This document shows positions 1 to 14,040 of a DNA stretch of 64,000 nt, in pieces. Below the pieces are notes generated by a model. The model made no database searches and had not been told where the DNA came from. It was given only the letters and a program-made list of their open reading frames with translations. Position numbers and translations under genes: made by a program. This DNA comes from Osedax fenrisi. Lineage: Eukaryota; Annelida; Polychaeta; Sabellida; Siboglinidae. Each line of letters opens with the position of its first letter. The first letter of the stretch is position 1. The stretch lies in NCBI GenBank assembly GCA_964019155.1, contig OZ025242.1, positions 27,099,118 to 27,163,117 of the forward strand. Direction: 5' to 3'.

Positions 1-1222
<1,222 letters not shown>

Positions 1223-1424
1223 TGTAATAACGTATTTATCTAAAGTAGTATTACCTTGTGCTTTCTTCTATGATATCTTGAAGTCATATAACAGTAGGGT
1301 TTTATAGGTAAAGTCGTACGCGCGTTTTAAGTTAAGAATGATATATCGTTTGGTATTTAAGTAGAAAGTGAACCCGTTGACCTTTGTTTACATTAAAATA
1401 CAAAACCAAGATCTAATATTATCA
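1223..1424 (-). repeat. 3' LTR of minus-strand Ty3/Gypsy element
   Basis: A 202-bp direct repeat that begins TG and ends CA on the strand shown and is repeated at 7889-8090. By eye the two copies differ at one position (tagaaag versus taggaag), so the insertion is young. The coding region between them runs on the minus strand, which makes this copy the 3' LTR. The flanks (catat on the left, aacat after the right LTR) do not form a clean target-site duplication. Confidence 0.9.
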
Positions 1425-1555
1425 CATCCCTACACTAGTTTCATTGAGAGTTATAAGTCTCAAAAACATATATATATCTAATGAAATATGATAACGAAAG
1501 TAACATGTCCGACACCTATAATAAAATAAAAAGACCTTATTCCCATATTGAACAA

Positions 1556-2419
1556 TTACTGTTCAATAAGACGATCGGGTGGTTTACTAATCCTTCCCGA
1601 TCTCGTTACAACATTATTGTCTTTGTTGACTGGTATAATGTCCTTCCTATTCCTTCGGATCGTTCGTTTATCTGGTTCTATAGTATAACTTCGGTCATAT
1701 ATATTTCCCGTTTCTCTGCTTCGTATTACTCCTGTTCTTCCCATGTCTCGTATGTATACCTCTTCCTCTTCTTCCAGGTTTCGTTTATTCAGAGTATACT
1801 TGTTGTCGTGGTACTGTTTCTCTTTCTTTTTCTTCGTTTTGACGTTCTCCACAAATCTATCATGATCTTCTTGGTTCATCATGATATTCCTATTCAAGTC
1901 TGGTAGTGTGGTACATATTTTTCGGTTCATGAGTAGTTCAGCAGGAGATATTCCAAATGAAAGTGGAGTACTCCGGTAGCTTAATAGTCCCAGGTAGGGG
2001 TCGTCCGATTTCTCCAGTATATGTTTGGTTGTTTGTACTGCCCGTTCTGCTACACCGTTTCCTCTTGGATGTTTTGGGGATGACGTTATATGTTTGAATT
2101 TGTATTTGATTGAGAATTCCTTAAACTCTGAAGATGTATATTGTCTGCCGTTATCGGATATTACGTTTTGCGGGATTCCGTGCCTGGCAAATATCGATTT
2201 CAAGACATTAATGATCGTTATTGATCTTTCGTCTTTTAGCGTAATTGTCTCTATGTATCTGGAGTAATAGTCTACGACTATTAAATATTTCATGTTATGG
2301 AATTGGAACAAGTCCGTTCCGAATGTTTCCCATGGAGCACTTGGTACAGGAACCATCTGTAGTGGTTCTCTATTTTCCCGAGCATTAATTTTGCATTCGG
2401 TGCACTCTCTGATGAGATT
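1556..2419 (-). pseudogene. Integrase core and C-terminus, downstream of an in-frame stop
   Basis: This is the catalytic core of the Gypsy integrase, which inserts the cDNA into the host genome. The D,D-35-E residues are visible: D in GTDLFQF, D in VISDNGRQYT, and E in NGVAERAVQ. A first Met occurs at 2356, but the frame is continuous with the upstream pol frame across the TAA at 2420-2422. The codons between that stop and 2356 still encode the end of the zinc-binding region, including an ECTEC motif. One nonsense change is therefore the only break between reverse transcriptase and integrase. The tail after the core is basic and shows no obvious chromodomain. Confidence 0.85.
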
Positions 2420-5239
2420 TTAGATATCTTTAGTGATACCGAACCAAAATACTGTATTTTTGGCCCTCGCTATACATTTCGATATTCCTTGGTGTCCAAC
2501 GTGCAGTTCATCTAATATATCTTTTTGATTTTTTAGGGGTATCACCGCCCGATTCTGGTACGTTAAGCATCCTTCTATTATTGACTGGTAATGCTGGCTG
2601 TTTTTATATTTCGTTAACGTATTACTCAGTCCATTTGTTTTCCAGCCATGTAGGACCATTTCTTTCAGTTCTTTTATTTCTGTGTCGATTTCTTGGAGGT
2701 TTATCATATATCTAATATTTTGTGATTCTCCTGGAATGAAGGTATTCGTCGCGAAATGTTCTACTTCGATGTGTAGTATAGATTCTTCTATCTTGCCTTT
2801 TCCTGGGTATCTAGACAACGCATCTGCTATGAGATTGTCTTTTCCAGATATGTGTATCATGTCGACCGAGTACTTCATTAACCTGATTCTGAATCGTTGG
2901 ATTCGTAGTGGCACTTTTTCAATCTCTTTGCATTCAAGCAATGCTATCAATGGTTTGTGGTCGGTTTCGACGAGTATGGGGGCCCCACTGATGTAGTAAT
3001 TGAATTTGTCGAGTCCCCATACAACTCCTAGTGCTTCGTTTTCAATTACAGCGTATCTTTGTTCCGTTTCGGTTAAGGATCGACTGGCCGCTCCAATCAT
3101 TTTCCTGGTTCCATCTTCAGATTGCTGTGATAACACTGCTCCGATACTGTATTCATAGGCATCGGTTGTCAATACCGTTTTCTTTGTTGCGTCGAAGTAG
3201 TTGAGGGTTACGGTATTCATCAGTTCTTCTTTTAATTTAGTGAAGCTCATTTGTTGAGCTTCGTTCCATGTCCACTCTATATTCTTATGTAGTAATTCTC
3301 TCAGTGCAACGCTTAGCTTTGCTATGTTTGGAGTGAACCGGGCAAATTGATTCACCATTCCCAAGAAACTCCTCACTCCTTTTATGTCGTTGGGTTTAGG
3401 GTAATCTATTATTCCTTGTATTTTCGGTCCTGCTTTTATGCCGAATTTTCCTATTCGGAAACCCAAGAATTCCACTTCTTCCCGGTTCAGTTTACACTTC
3501 TCTTCGTTTAAGGTCATGCCTGCTTCGTGTATTCTCTTCAATACTTCGTCCAGATTTCGGTCATGCTCTTCGTTGGTATTTCCCATGACTAGTATATCGT
3601 CTACGTGGACGACCACTCCTTTGCATCCTTCGGTTATCTTGGTTATTTCTTTACAGAATATCTCGGGTGCTGATGTTAAACCGAAAGGTAACTTCTTGTA
3701 ATAATACCTCCCCCAAGGTGTCAGGAATGTCGTTAATTTCCAGCTATTTTTATTTAGAGGAATTTGCCAGAATCCAGAATTTGCATCCAATTTGCTGAAT
3801 ATTTTTCCTTTTATTTTTGCTAAACTAGCCTCGACAGTAGCCATAGGGTGGATTTCACGCTTAACTGCTTTGTTTAGTTTCGTCATGTCCGTACATATTC
3901 TGATTTTTCCGTTGGCTTTCATGGCAATTACCAACGGACTACACCAAGCCGTAGGACCGGTGGCCTCTTCGATTACACCTAACTTGATCATCTTATCGAG
4001 TTCTTTTTTTACCTCTGGCTGATGGTGTATAGGCACTGGTCGAGGTACATTTATAGAATATGGTTTGATATCATCTTTTATTTGTATCTCATATTCCGTT
4101 GTTACCTGCCCGAGCCCTTCAAATAGTTCTCGGTTTACTTCGCCTACTAACTTTATTAGGCCTAGTCTCACCGAAACATCTCTCGACATCAATCCAACGC
4201 TTTGTTGTTCTAGAATATATATTTCTTCTTTGATGGATTTTCCTTTGTAGGTGATTATAGCTTCGACACATCCTCTTGCCTTAATATTCATATTATTTGG
4301 TCCTTTTAATATGATTCTAGCTGGTCTAATATTAGGTATCTTTGAATTGTATGGTACTACGGTTACGCTTGCACCTGTGTCGATCTTCATTACCATTTTC
4401 TTATTGTAATTTCCAATTTTTATCTGTACTTCTTTGTTCCACTCGTTGTCTCGAACTGCTATATTGATTTCATTTAGAAATACTATTTTCTTATTTTCTT
4501 TTGTGTATATTTCGTTTGCTTCCCTGACTTTTGATTTGCAGCACACTGCCCAATGTCCGGTTTTGTCACACTTGGAACATTTTGTTTTATATGCTCTACA
4601 CTGTTTTGGACTATGAATTCGATTACATTTTGTACATTTCTTGGTGTTATAATCTCTTCCGGAATCATCTTTATAGTTATTTCTATTATAATGTTGTTCG
4701 TTACTTTTATTCTGGTACTTGTTGTTACTACTGTCGTATTTTTCGTAGTTCTTCTTACTTCGATCTTGAACGTAGTTTATATTCTCTTCTTTATGAGTAA
4801 TCACCTCCATTTGGTCTTGACTTATTTCTTTGATTTTTATAGCCTGAACCAGTTTATCCGATGTGACTTCTTTTTCACTTGTTTCTTGTAGAAACCTTCT
4901 TCGTAGTGCAGTGTCTTTCATGCCGATGATGATTCGGTCTTTGGTGAGGGAATCCTTTAGTTCCCCGAATTCACACGTCTTTGCTAACTTCTTTAATTCA
5001 GTGTAATATTTATCAATATTTTCGTTGTCCTTTTGTGCTCGAGTATTGAATATGTATCTCTCATATGTTAAGTTTCTTTTCGGTATGAAGTGCTGTTCAA
5101 ATCTGTCTTTAATCCATTGAAGGTTAGTTTTAGCCTCCACGTTTTCTTTTTTTTTGTTTATTTCTACTTCTATGACGTGGCTATCGGATGAGTTGAATAT
5201 GTCTACTGCATTCTGTCCAATAGTATTTAGGAAAATAGC
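2420..5239 (-). pseudogene. Gag (C-terminal part)-protease-RT-RNase H-integrase zinc region
   Basis: A long pol frame on the minus strand. In order it shows: the C-terminal part of a gag capsid (NLTYERYIFNTRAQK region); a CCHC knuckle (CSKCDKTGHWAVCC); an aspartic protease active site (KIDTGASVTVV); reverse transcriptase with the VDD catalytic motif (VVHVDDILVMG) and LPFGLTSAPE; RNase H (TTDAYEYSIGAVL, ETDHKPL); and the start of the integrase zinc region (HVGHQGISKC). The frame opens at 5266, but its first residues come from an inserted TIR element, so that Met is not the native start. The native gag start is at 7418. The frame stops with TAA at 2420-2422. Confidence 0.9.
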
Positions 5240-5282
5240 TACCCAAGTAACCAAAAGTTGGTTCAAGACTTAGGAAACTTAA

Positions 5283-5885
5283 GTCATATTGACTTAAGTC
5301 AAACTTGGTTCAAAAGTTAGTAACCTGTGATACAGAAAACCTAAGTCAGCGAACCAGGTATGGACCAATTTAAAACTTAAGTCAGCGAACCATGTATGGA
5401 CCAATTTAAAACTTAAGTCAGCGAACCAGGTATGGACCAATATAAAACCTAAGTCAGCGAACCAGGTATGGACCAATTTAAAACTTAAGTCAGCGAACCA
5501 GGTATGGACCAATTTAAAAGTTAAGTCAGCGAACCAGGTATGGACCAATTTAAAACATAAGTCAGCGAACCAGGTATGGACCAATTTAAAACTTAAGTCA
5601 GCGAACCAGCTATGGACCAATTTAAAACCTAAGTCAGCGAACCAGGTATGGACCAATTTAAAACTTAAGTCAGCGAACCAGGTATGGACCAATATAAAAC
5701 GTAAGTCAGCGAACCAGGTATGGACCAATTTAAAACTTAAGTCATCGAACAAGGTATGGACCAATTTAAAACTTAAGTCAGCGAACCAGGTATGGACCAA
5801 TTTAAAAGTTAATTCAGCAAACCAGGTATGGGCCAATATAAAACTTAAGTCAGCGAACCAAATATGGACAAAAATAAAACCTAAT
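5283..5885. repeat. 36-bp minisatellite, about 16 copies
   Basis: Tandem units of 36 bp sharing AAGTCAGCGAACCAGGTATG followed by GACCAATTTAAAACTT. Because 36 is a multiple of three and the unit lacks stops on the minus strand, it reads as a 180-residue repeat protein (HTWFADLSFKLV units). I treat this as a by-product of the repeat. It lies just inside one end of the TIR element and has only scattered point differences between units. Confidence 0.95.
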
Positions 5886-6166
5886 TCAGTGATAATGTAT
5901 TAAATTACATAGTATTACTTAAATAATTTTACTTTTTAAAATAGTATTTTATTTATTAAAAACAGTTTATTAACTTAAATATATTAATTACAATTATAAT
6001 TATTAATTAATTTTCATATATAAAAATTAAATCAATATTTCAAAATAAAAGTTATAATATTTTATTCTTTCTATAATAAAATAATGATATAAACTTAATA
6101 ATAATACTTACATCAACAACTTAAGTTGAACTTAAGTCATGTATCATAAGTGTATAATATATTAGT

Positions 6167-6212
<46 letters not shown>

Positions 6213-6217
6213 ATATA

Positions 6218-6260
<43 letters not shown>

Positions 6261-6280
6261 CCATTTCATATATATATTAA

Positions 6281-6395
<115 letters not shown>

Positions 6396-6708
6396 TTAAA
6401 TCTATTATAAACGTATGTTATATGAATTAAGTTCAACTTAAGTTATTGATGTTATCCTATTAATATTTATCTATATAGTTTTTATTTATTTATAAAGAAA
6501 ATTATAATATATATTCTAATTAGGATAAAGATAATTAAATCAAAACTATATACAATATAATTAAATATTTATATAACATATATCAAGACAGTTGGTGTAT
6601 CACTTGATTATAATAAGATGCACTGTAAATACAATGTTAATCTATGTTATGACACTTTTTTATAACAAAAAAATAATTATCTTTTTTAATATAATATAAT
6701 ATATTATA

Positions 6709-7065
6709 TGTGTTATACACACAATAAAACTTATTTCATTTAAATTAAGTTTGACCTACGTTTTAACTTAAGTCATACACTCGATAAAACCTAGTTCAGC
6801 TGACTTGAGTTTGACTTAAGTTATAACTTAAGTCATACACACAATAAAACCTAGTTCAGCTGACTTAAGTTTGACTTAAGTTATAACTTAAGTCATACAC
6901 ACAATAAAACCTAGTTCAGCTGACTTAAGTTTGACTTAAGTTATAACTTAAGTCATACACAAAATAAAACCTAGTTCAGCTGACTTAAGTTTGACTTAAG
7001 TTATAACTTAAGTCATACACACAATAAAACCTAGTTCAGCTGACTTAAGTTTGACCTAAGTCATA
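6709..7065. repeat. 60-bp minisatellite, about 6 copies
   Basis: Near-identical 60-bp units contain ACACAATAAAACCTAGTTCA, then GCTGACTTAAGTTTGACTTA and AGTTATAACTTAAGTCATAC. It occupies the opposite end of the TIR element from the 36-bp array. Both arrays are built from AACTTAAGTCA-like words, so they may share an origin. Confidence 0.9.
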
Positions 7066-7282
7066 AATTGCCTTACAAACTTAAGTCATTTCGAATTAAG
7101 TTAGACTTAAGAAATAACTTAAGTTACAGTGACTTAAGTTATATAACATTAAAAATACTAAAGTTTGACTTAAGTTTTGAACCAGATTTTTGACTTAAGT
7201 CAATATGACCAACTATGAAGCAAGTATTTTATTTGAGAACCAAGTATGGGCCAAGTTTGACCCAATCTGTGTTACTTGGGTA

Positions 7283-7418
7283 CTTGTACTTTTTCAGTTT
7301 TGGTATCCAATTCTCTCGCGTTTTCATAAATCTCATATGACTGTAACCATTTTTTCCAATTGGCAGGTCCTTTTAAGCTTTCGATGTCTAATATCTCTGG
7401 GATACGACAAATTTCCAT
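7283..7418 (-). pseudogene. Gag N-terminal piece of the Ty3/Gypsy element
   Basis: A minus-strand reading frame opens with ATG at 7418 (MEICRIPEILDIESLKG). It shows the NWKKWLQSYEIY stretch typical of the N-terminal part of K02A2.6-type Gypsy gag, and ends in the TIR element. The same frame resumes at 5239. It is a fragment; together with the downstream piece it would form the capsid-like precursor. The leader between this start and the primer-binding site (7419-7873) is AT-rich. Confidence 0.75.
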
Positions 7419-7441
7419 CTCTTAACTTGTACGATTTTTTT

Positions 7442-7630
7442 TTAATAACAATAAATTACTGAATATATAATAAATAATATTATTCTCGTTTATGTATATT
7501 TTAATAAAATAATAATAACAATAAATTACTGAATATATAATAAATAATATTGTTCTCGTTTATGTATATTTTAATAAAATAATAATAACAATAAATTACT
7601 GAATATATAATAAATATTATTATTCTCGTC
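7442..7630. repeat. Threefold tandem repeat in the retrotransposon leader
   Basis: Three copies of a unit of about 67 bp containing AATAACAATAAATTACTGAA and TATTCTCGTTTATGTA. They lie in the untranslated leader of the Gypsy element, between the gag start and the primer-binding site. I see no function. Confidence 0.8.
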
Positions 7631-7872
7631 TATCTAAATATAATTATTTTATTAATTTTAAATTATTATTCTATCCTGTTATAATTACTATCCGTATAAT
7701 ATATCTAAATATTTACTTTAAATATTCTTAGAATATTAATAAGTAGTTATAATAAAAATACAATTATAATTATATGCTACTTATACGAATTGCTGAAGGT
7801 ATACGGGTTCAAATAGTTTAATTTTTAATTTTTAATAAAAAACAAAAGTTTTTTTTACTAATTTTTATATTA

Positions 7873-7888
7873 TTTGCCGCTGTCACCA
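7873..7888 (-). promoter_or_regulatory. Primer-binding site of Ty3/Gypsy element
   Basis: Immediately internal to the 5' LTR, the minus strand reads TGGTGACAGCGGCAAA. TGG right after the LTR matches the CCA end of a tRNA, as expected for minus-strand cDNA priming. The primer tRNA would end in CGCTGTCACCA; I do not assign its amino acid. Confidence 0.8.
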
Positions 7889-8090
7889 TGTAATAACGTA
7901 TTTATCTAAAGTAGTATTACCTTGTGCTTTCTTCTATGATATCTTGAAGTCATATAACAGTAGGGTTTTATAGGTAAAGTCGTACGCGCGTTTTAAGTTA
8001 AGAATGATATATCGTTTGGTATTTAAGTAGGAAGTGAACCCGTTGACCTTTGTTTACATTAAAATACAAAACCAAGATCTAATATTATCA
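7889..8090 (-). repeat. 5' LTR of minus-strand Ty3/Gypsy element
   Basis: The 202-bp partner of the repeat at 1223-1424, with TG...CA ends and one visible mismatch. On the minus strand it lies upstream of the primer-binding site and gag, so it should carry the promoter and start of transcription. I cannot place a TATA box confidently in such AT-rich DNA. Confidence 0.9.
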
Positions 8091-8131
<41 letters not shown>

Positions 8132-8820
8132 TAATATAATATATATGTAATAAATAATATATATATATATTTTGTTCTTTATAATTGTGTCAATAGATAA
8201 TTAAATATATATATTAAATATATAGTATACTATATTAAATTTAAAAGTTTATACTACGATTATAATATGCATGTACATATATTTGTATGGTTAGGATATA
8301 GTAGATGTTGATTCAATCAACGTTTTCATATAATGACGCACGCAATTTATCAATATATAAAAATATTGATTTCAGATCATATGATTGGCTTACATCATAG
8401 TGAAGTGGCCACATTACCCTCTAAAAGGTGGCCAACTTACCCGCTTCGAGGTATCACGCTATTTACACTATATAATAATTAATATTACTTACTAAAATAA
8501 ATTGTTTACACACTTTATTAAAATTAAATAGTTCTTTAACACCAAACATTAATTTTCAATTTATATTATATATTAGTGATTTAATAAATGTTTTACTAAA
8601 CTTTTATTTCAATTTTTTAAAAAGTAAATCAATTTTTTTGTATTTTTACATCATTTTTGTTTATTAATAGATATACAAATTATTTTTACTTATTTGAACA
8701 ATGTTTACCAATGCGCATATTTCATGTATATATTTTTTTTTGATTGGACTTATATTTTATGAGATACGCCAAGTGGCCACATTACCCGCATGGCCACATT
8801 ACCCATCTTTCCCATATATT
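8091..8820. repeat. AT-rich DNA with three GGCCACATTACCC words
   Basis: No gene is seen. The near-identical word GTGGCCACATTACCC occurs in the same orientation near 8405, 8771 and 8789, with a related GTGGCCAACTTACCC near 8430. The GC content of these words contrasts with the flanks. They probably mark the ends of a degraded repetitive element, but no inverted ends are visible. Confidence 0.5.
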
Positions 8821-9006
8821 ATCTTACATTATCTATAATTATATTTTCCGCTATTTCACGAATGTTATATTTTGAATATTATATTGCATACAAGTTATTA
8901 ATTGTAATATTAATATTTACGTTATTAATTATTATTTAAATTATATATTTAATTAAAAATTTAATTATTTCATGTGAGTTCAAATGAAAATATAATTAAT
9001 ATGCAA

Positions 9007-9055
<49 letters not shown>

Positions 9056-9218
9056 TATAATATATATTGAAATTATATTTTATATTAACTTAAAAAATAA
9101 TGATTTAAATGTGTAAAATAGTTACAATAGTTACAATAGTACAATTATGTTTAATAAATATACATAATCACAAATGATATTCAATTATAAACTAAATAGC
9201 TAAAATGTATTATTCTTA

Positions 9219-9300
<82 letters not shown>

Positions 9301-11328
9301 TATAGATGCATTATTAAATAATATAGCTAACAATATAATCATTACAATCATTATTATTACTGATACTGGCAATAACAATAATATTATGAATTTTATATTT
9401 CTATATATAAAGTTAATATAATTAAATATAATATAATATTATATAATTAAATATAATGAAATATATATATATTAGTGCGATCTAAATAAATTATTTATTT
9501 ATTATTTAATTTACATTTATAATTAATATACTATATATTTATAATTAATATACATACATATTTTCCGAGCTAATTATTACTTAACATTTCTCATTTTGTA
9601 TAAAATAATGTATCATTTTTAATCAAAAATAAGTAACTCTATATTATTAATATATATATATATATATATATATCAAAATTTAATATTTTTCATAATTTCG
9701 ATGTATTAATTTAATATTTTATCATAATTCTTTGAATATTTATCATATTTTAAGTATTAAATTATGTTTTATAATACATTATAACATATATTAAAATTAT
9801 ACATATTTATTTATAAGTGTTAAATCATAATATTCTTAATACATTTTATTTCAGATAATAATTGTATTATAATATTTAAACTATAATACAAATTATATTA
9901 ATTTCAATTGTCCATTTCTTTTTTCATCAATGACTTATTCTGTAATATTTATTTATTAATTAATATTTTATTATACGTTTCTTTGCCAATTAATGTTAAA
10001 GTAATTGATATAATGTATTAGTTTGTAATACAAACTTTATATACTACTGATATAATAAATATATAAAATATCATTACATATTATTGAATATGTATATGCA
10101 AAATAATGAATATGTATATTATACGTATAATATTATGAATCATTGTATTGAATAGCTATATAATATTATAATCTATATAATATATATTATCTCAAATATT
10201 TATTATTTATATACTATGTAGTTATTATTTTATGTATTTCAAAAGTTACATATATATGTTAAAATATAAGAATCCTATTTTCATAAATGTAATCATTCTA
10301 AATAGTAATAAAATATGTATACACTTTTTTATAAATTGAAATAGCAGAACATGTTAATCATTAAATAATACTCTATAGATTATATATAAGCTCTATGACT
10401 ATAGTCATATATGGTATTTTGTATTTCCATATAGATAGATTGGTATTATTTAGACACCAATGATGATAATTAAAATTAAATAATAATCCATATGTATTCC
10501 TCAATCTATAGTGTTCCTCGAGGAACTATATATACTAAAATATAATTAGTATATAAATAGTAAAAATATAAAAAAGTATATAAATGTAAAATATATGGAT
10601 TAATAAATGAAAATGTTTATCAATATATATTTTAAGTAAAATAATGTTAAATTTAAATAAATATAAAATATATGGATTAATAAATGTAAAAATATATGGA
10701 TACAATAACATATAACTAAAATAATTATACAATAAAATAAAAAATGAACCCTTGGATTTAAATTCAGATTATTATATTAACTTAATTGTGCAATATCTGT
10801 AAATATTGTTTTATATATTTTATTTTTGGAATTTATTATTTTATTTTATTTATCTGTACTAATATTTACGTTATTATTATATACCCATGTATTAGTAATT
10901 TTGTTTGATTTTAATAATTTTCTGGTATTATAGAATAAGTTATTTGTATTTGTAGAAAGTTTTTTATTTATATAATAATTAGTATCTTTTAACATCAATT
11001 TATTCTTAAATATATTTATCACAGACTATAGATTATTTAATTTGATAACATATGAATTTGATGAATTTATACTTTTATTATCCTTATTATCATATACTTT
11101 TAATCTATAATAGATTCTTTAACCAATTCTATATTTATATATAGCTATTAGATATATTTTATATTTATACATAATATATAATAAATATAATATAATTTAA
11201 ATTATATAATCGATATTATCTATTAAATTATAAATAATATATAATTTTTCTTCACGATTATGGATTTAACTTTAGACATTCCCTTATCGGTAATATCAAA
11301 ATAATAGTTCACAGTATATATACGTATG

Positions 11329-11335
<7 letters not shown>
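8821..11335. repeat. Diverged copy of the peptide-gene cluster flank
   Basis: No exon is visible. Segments match the non-coding flank of the peptide genes. About 9900-10050 (CCATTTC...TTCATCAATGA...TTCTGTAATATTTATTTA) matches 23480-23540. About 10535-11330 is the inverted counterpart of about 26950-27640, including the word GATATTGCACAATTAAGT near 27465. Large (TA)n tracts lie at 9010-9053 and 9222-9298. This is the outer part of the left arm of the A/B inverted repeat. Confidence 0.65.
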
Positions 11336-11389
<54 letters not shown>

Positions 11390-11568
11390 ATTGATTGATT
11401 GAATGTTTATTTAGACACTTAAATAAATCATAAATGATTTCTCAAAGTTGTATATAATAGAATACAAATAATAAAAGTAGGTAAACAATAAATACCAATA
11501 ATAATAATACAATAAAATAGAATAAGCCGTACGGAAATTAATTAATAAAATAATAATGACAAACAATA

Positions 11569-12870
11569 TTAATAATTCAGGTTACCACCTGAGATCAATT
11601 GTTGTATATATTTCATGAATGTTTTATGCGATTTTATGGATCTAATATAGGGCGGGAGTGAATTCCATAGCTTAGGACCAATATAACTCAATGCCCGAGT
11701 ATTCATTTTTGAGGGACGTAGAATAGGGGTAGATAGAAGGTGAGATGCATGGTTTCTAAGTGATGGAAGGGGATCTCTTTGTACTAGAGAAGCAGAAATA
11801 TATGAAGGGCAATTTGAAGAGTATATTGAGGAATGAACAATAGATAATATGCGATAAGCAGAGCGTTTGTTAAATGTGAACCATGGAGATATGTGTTGGT
11901 ATGAGGAAGTAGAGGAATGATCTCGAATACGTAGGTTATATGTTGTACGGATTGATGAACGAATAACTCGATTTAAGGGAGAGATAGATGATAATGGAAT
12001 ATTTATAAGGATTGAGGAACAGTAATCTATGCGTGAGAGTACAAGGGAATTAACTAGAGTTTTAGTAAGAGATACAGTAATTGATTTTCGTATTTTTCTA
12101 ATTCTAAATAGATGATAATTTGCAGATTTAGTGATGGCAGTAATATGAGGAATGAAGGAAAGTGTAGAATCAAAAAGTACACCTAAGTTAGATGCAGTAG
12201 GAGAAGGAGATATTACAATATTATCAATAAGAAAAGGAGGGAAGTAAGTTGGTGATGGAGAAAGATTCAACAATGTAGTTTTGGAAGTATTAAGGAGACG
12301 ATTATTAGAAATAAGCCATTCTTTAATGTCATTAGCACAATTAGAGAGTTGATTATTGAGACCTGATGATGAATTAGTTGGAAGAAACATATATAGTTGT
12401 ATGTCATCTGCATAAAGATGGTAATATATATTTGGATATTTAGATATTATGGATGGTAATGGGTATAAATAAATTGAGAAAAGTGAAGGACCGAGTACTG
12501 ATCCCTGGGGAACACCATATTTCATAGGAGAAGGGGAAGAAAAAGAATTATATATTTTTACACTGCTACTACGATCAAATAGATATGAAGTAAACCATGA
12601 GAGGGCAAGGTCTCTAACTCCAAGCAGGTGTAGACGGGACAGTAGAATTTTGTGATCAAGCGTATCGAAAGCACTGGATATGTCCAGCATTACTAGTTGA
12701 CAGCAGTTTTTAGTATTAAGGGTAGAAGTGATTACATCAATTACGTTTAGTAGTGCTGTTTCTGTGGAGTGTCCTCGGCGAAAGCCACTTTGTTGAGGAA
12801 TATGGAGATTATTGGCGGTTAAATATGAGATTAGTTGACGAGAGACAACTCTTTCCAAAATTTTACTCAC
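11569..12870 (-). pseudogene. LINE reverse transcriptase, main part (433 codons)
   Basis: The open frame contains most of a non-LTR reverse transcriptase: GFRRGHSTETALL, LDISSAFDTLDH, YGVPQGSVLGPSLFS, and the catalytic YADDIQLY. It continues through the thumb and a C-terminal conserved NTRALSYIGPKLWNSLP-like segment, and ends near the 3' tail. The upstream part of the domain is in a different frame (12986-13519), so a frameshift breaks the gene near 12.9-13.0 kb. The first Met at 12870 is not the native start. Confidence 0.85.
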
Positions 12871-12985
12871 AAAGGTAGCTGAGAAATTGGGCGATAATTG
12901 AGAAGTGAATCAGGATCGAGTGAAGGTTTTTTAAGAATGGGAGTGATTATTGCTTGTTTAAAAATTGAAGGGACAGTACCGGAAT

Positions 12986-13519
12986 TTAGGGAATATGAGA
13001 TGATGTTACAGATAGTTGGACATAGATAATCGGAGTAAATTTTAAAATAGATAGTGGAACAGGATCGGAGGGAGATATCGAAGAGGATGCATTTAGTAGT
13101 TTAGATATGAGAGATATATGTGGCGGACGAAAAAAACTTAAGAAAACAGATATAGGTGGGGTAACTATGATTGAAGGATAATTGGCAGTAAGGGTATGGT
13201 TATTGATCTTTATTATGATGGAGTCAATATTATTAGAAAATGTTTTGGAGAAAAGACAGCTTAATTGTAATGGAGAAATGTTAATTATAGATGGTAGTAA
13301 TGCTGGTTTTGGGGGAGATAACAACTTATTAGCTAGTCTGAAAAGTCGTCGGTTATCAGAAGCAAGATCATTTATAACCTGAGTGTAATAGCTAGATTTG
13401 TCATAGGAAATTGCTAACTTGTAGATCTTACGTTGCTCAATGAATGAAGCTCTAGAAGATGAAGATCTCAAGGATATGTATGTTCTTTCAGATTTACGAA
13501 GTGATCGTTTCAAGGACAT
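12986..13519 (-). pseudogene. LINE pol, segment preceding the RT (frameshifted)
   Basis: This frame encodes the linker upstream of the RT fingers (arginine-rich start, then FSKTFSNNIDSI). It drifts out of frame near 13.0 kb. Between 12986 and 12870 the other frames contain pieces of the usual IFKQAIITPILKKP and NYRPISQLP motifs, confirming that this is one gene with a break. Truncation near 13529 removes the endonuclease half. Confidence 0.75.
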
Positions 13520-13534
13520 GAGGTGGGAAGTAAA

Positions 13535-13539
<5 letters not shown>

Positions 13540-13596
<57 letters not shown>

Positions 13597-13664
13597 AATG
13601 TTTTTAAATGTAATTTTGTATAATGCGAACGATAATAATATATTACCTGATCTGAATAAGTCAA

Positions 13665-13701
<37 letters not shown>

Positions 13702-13873
13702 TATATTTGTAATATGTTTTTATGTATAATTAATGTGTAATGTGTATATTAATAAGAGTTATTTATGAAACATGATGAAATATTCTTGAGGTATCGATTT
13801 AATATGCTACTTATAGCTTTCAATGATCCTCCTTAGACAATTGTCTATAAACTGATTTAATTCATCAATTTAT

Positions 13874-13928
<55 letters not shown>

Positions 13929-14000
13929 AATATGTCTAATTAATGTGTAATGCGTATGTTAATAAGAGTTATTTATGACATTATAATACATTTATAAATA
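13540..14000. repeat. TA microsatellites and upstream flank of gene A
   Basis: Long (TA)n runs at 13540-13592 and 13869-13923 alternate with a conserved flank. That flank includes GACAATTGTCTATAAACTGA near 13837 and GATCACGTGATCATTTTAT near 14001, which are repeated inverted upstream of B (26620-26790) and C (54370-54550) and directly upstream of D (62410-62460). No coding sequence is seen. Confidence 0.7.
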
Positions 14001-14040
14001 TGATCACGTGATCATTTTATTACTATATAACATCGTCTGT
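13982..14040. promoter_or_regulatory. Conserved GATCACGTGATC palindrome upstream of gene A
   Basis: ATGATCACGTGATCATTTTA lies about 210 bp before the ATG and is retained, with one or two changes, upstream of B (26618), C (54377) and D (62417). CACGTG is the E-box core bound by bHLH proteins. A role in expression is inferred only from position and conservation; the whole flank is duplicated, so conservation alone is weak evidence. Confidence 0.35.

Larger units (their letters stand above)
11389..13529 (-). mobile_element. 5'-truncated LINE (non-LTR retrotransposon)
   Basis: A minus-strand LINE with a simple-repeat 3' tail (TCAATCAATCAATCAA on the minus strand, at 11388-11405) inserted in a (TA)n tract. 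It contains a reverse transcriptase in two pieces and lacks its endonuclease, having been truncated near 13529. The matching spot in the inverted copy (about 26910-26950) has only a TA tract, so the insertion came after the duplication. The protein resembles the CR1/L2/Jockey group, but I do not assign a clade. Confidence 0.9.

Noticed and set aside
1481..1906. Plus-strand 141-codon frame
   Set aside because: Antisense shadow of the Gypsy integrase; the minus strand has the conserved motifs. The other plus-strand frames in 2025-4891 are likewise shadows of pol.
5294..5836. 180-residue repeat protein on the minus strand
   Set aside because: Translation of a 36-bp minisatellite inside a TIR element; no independent sign of coding.
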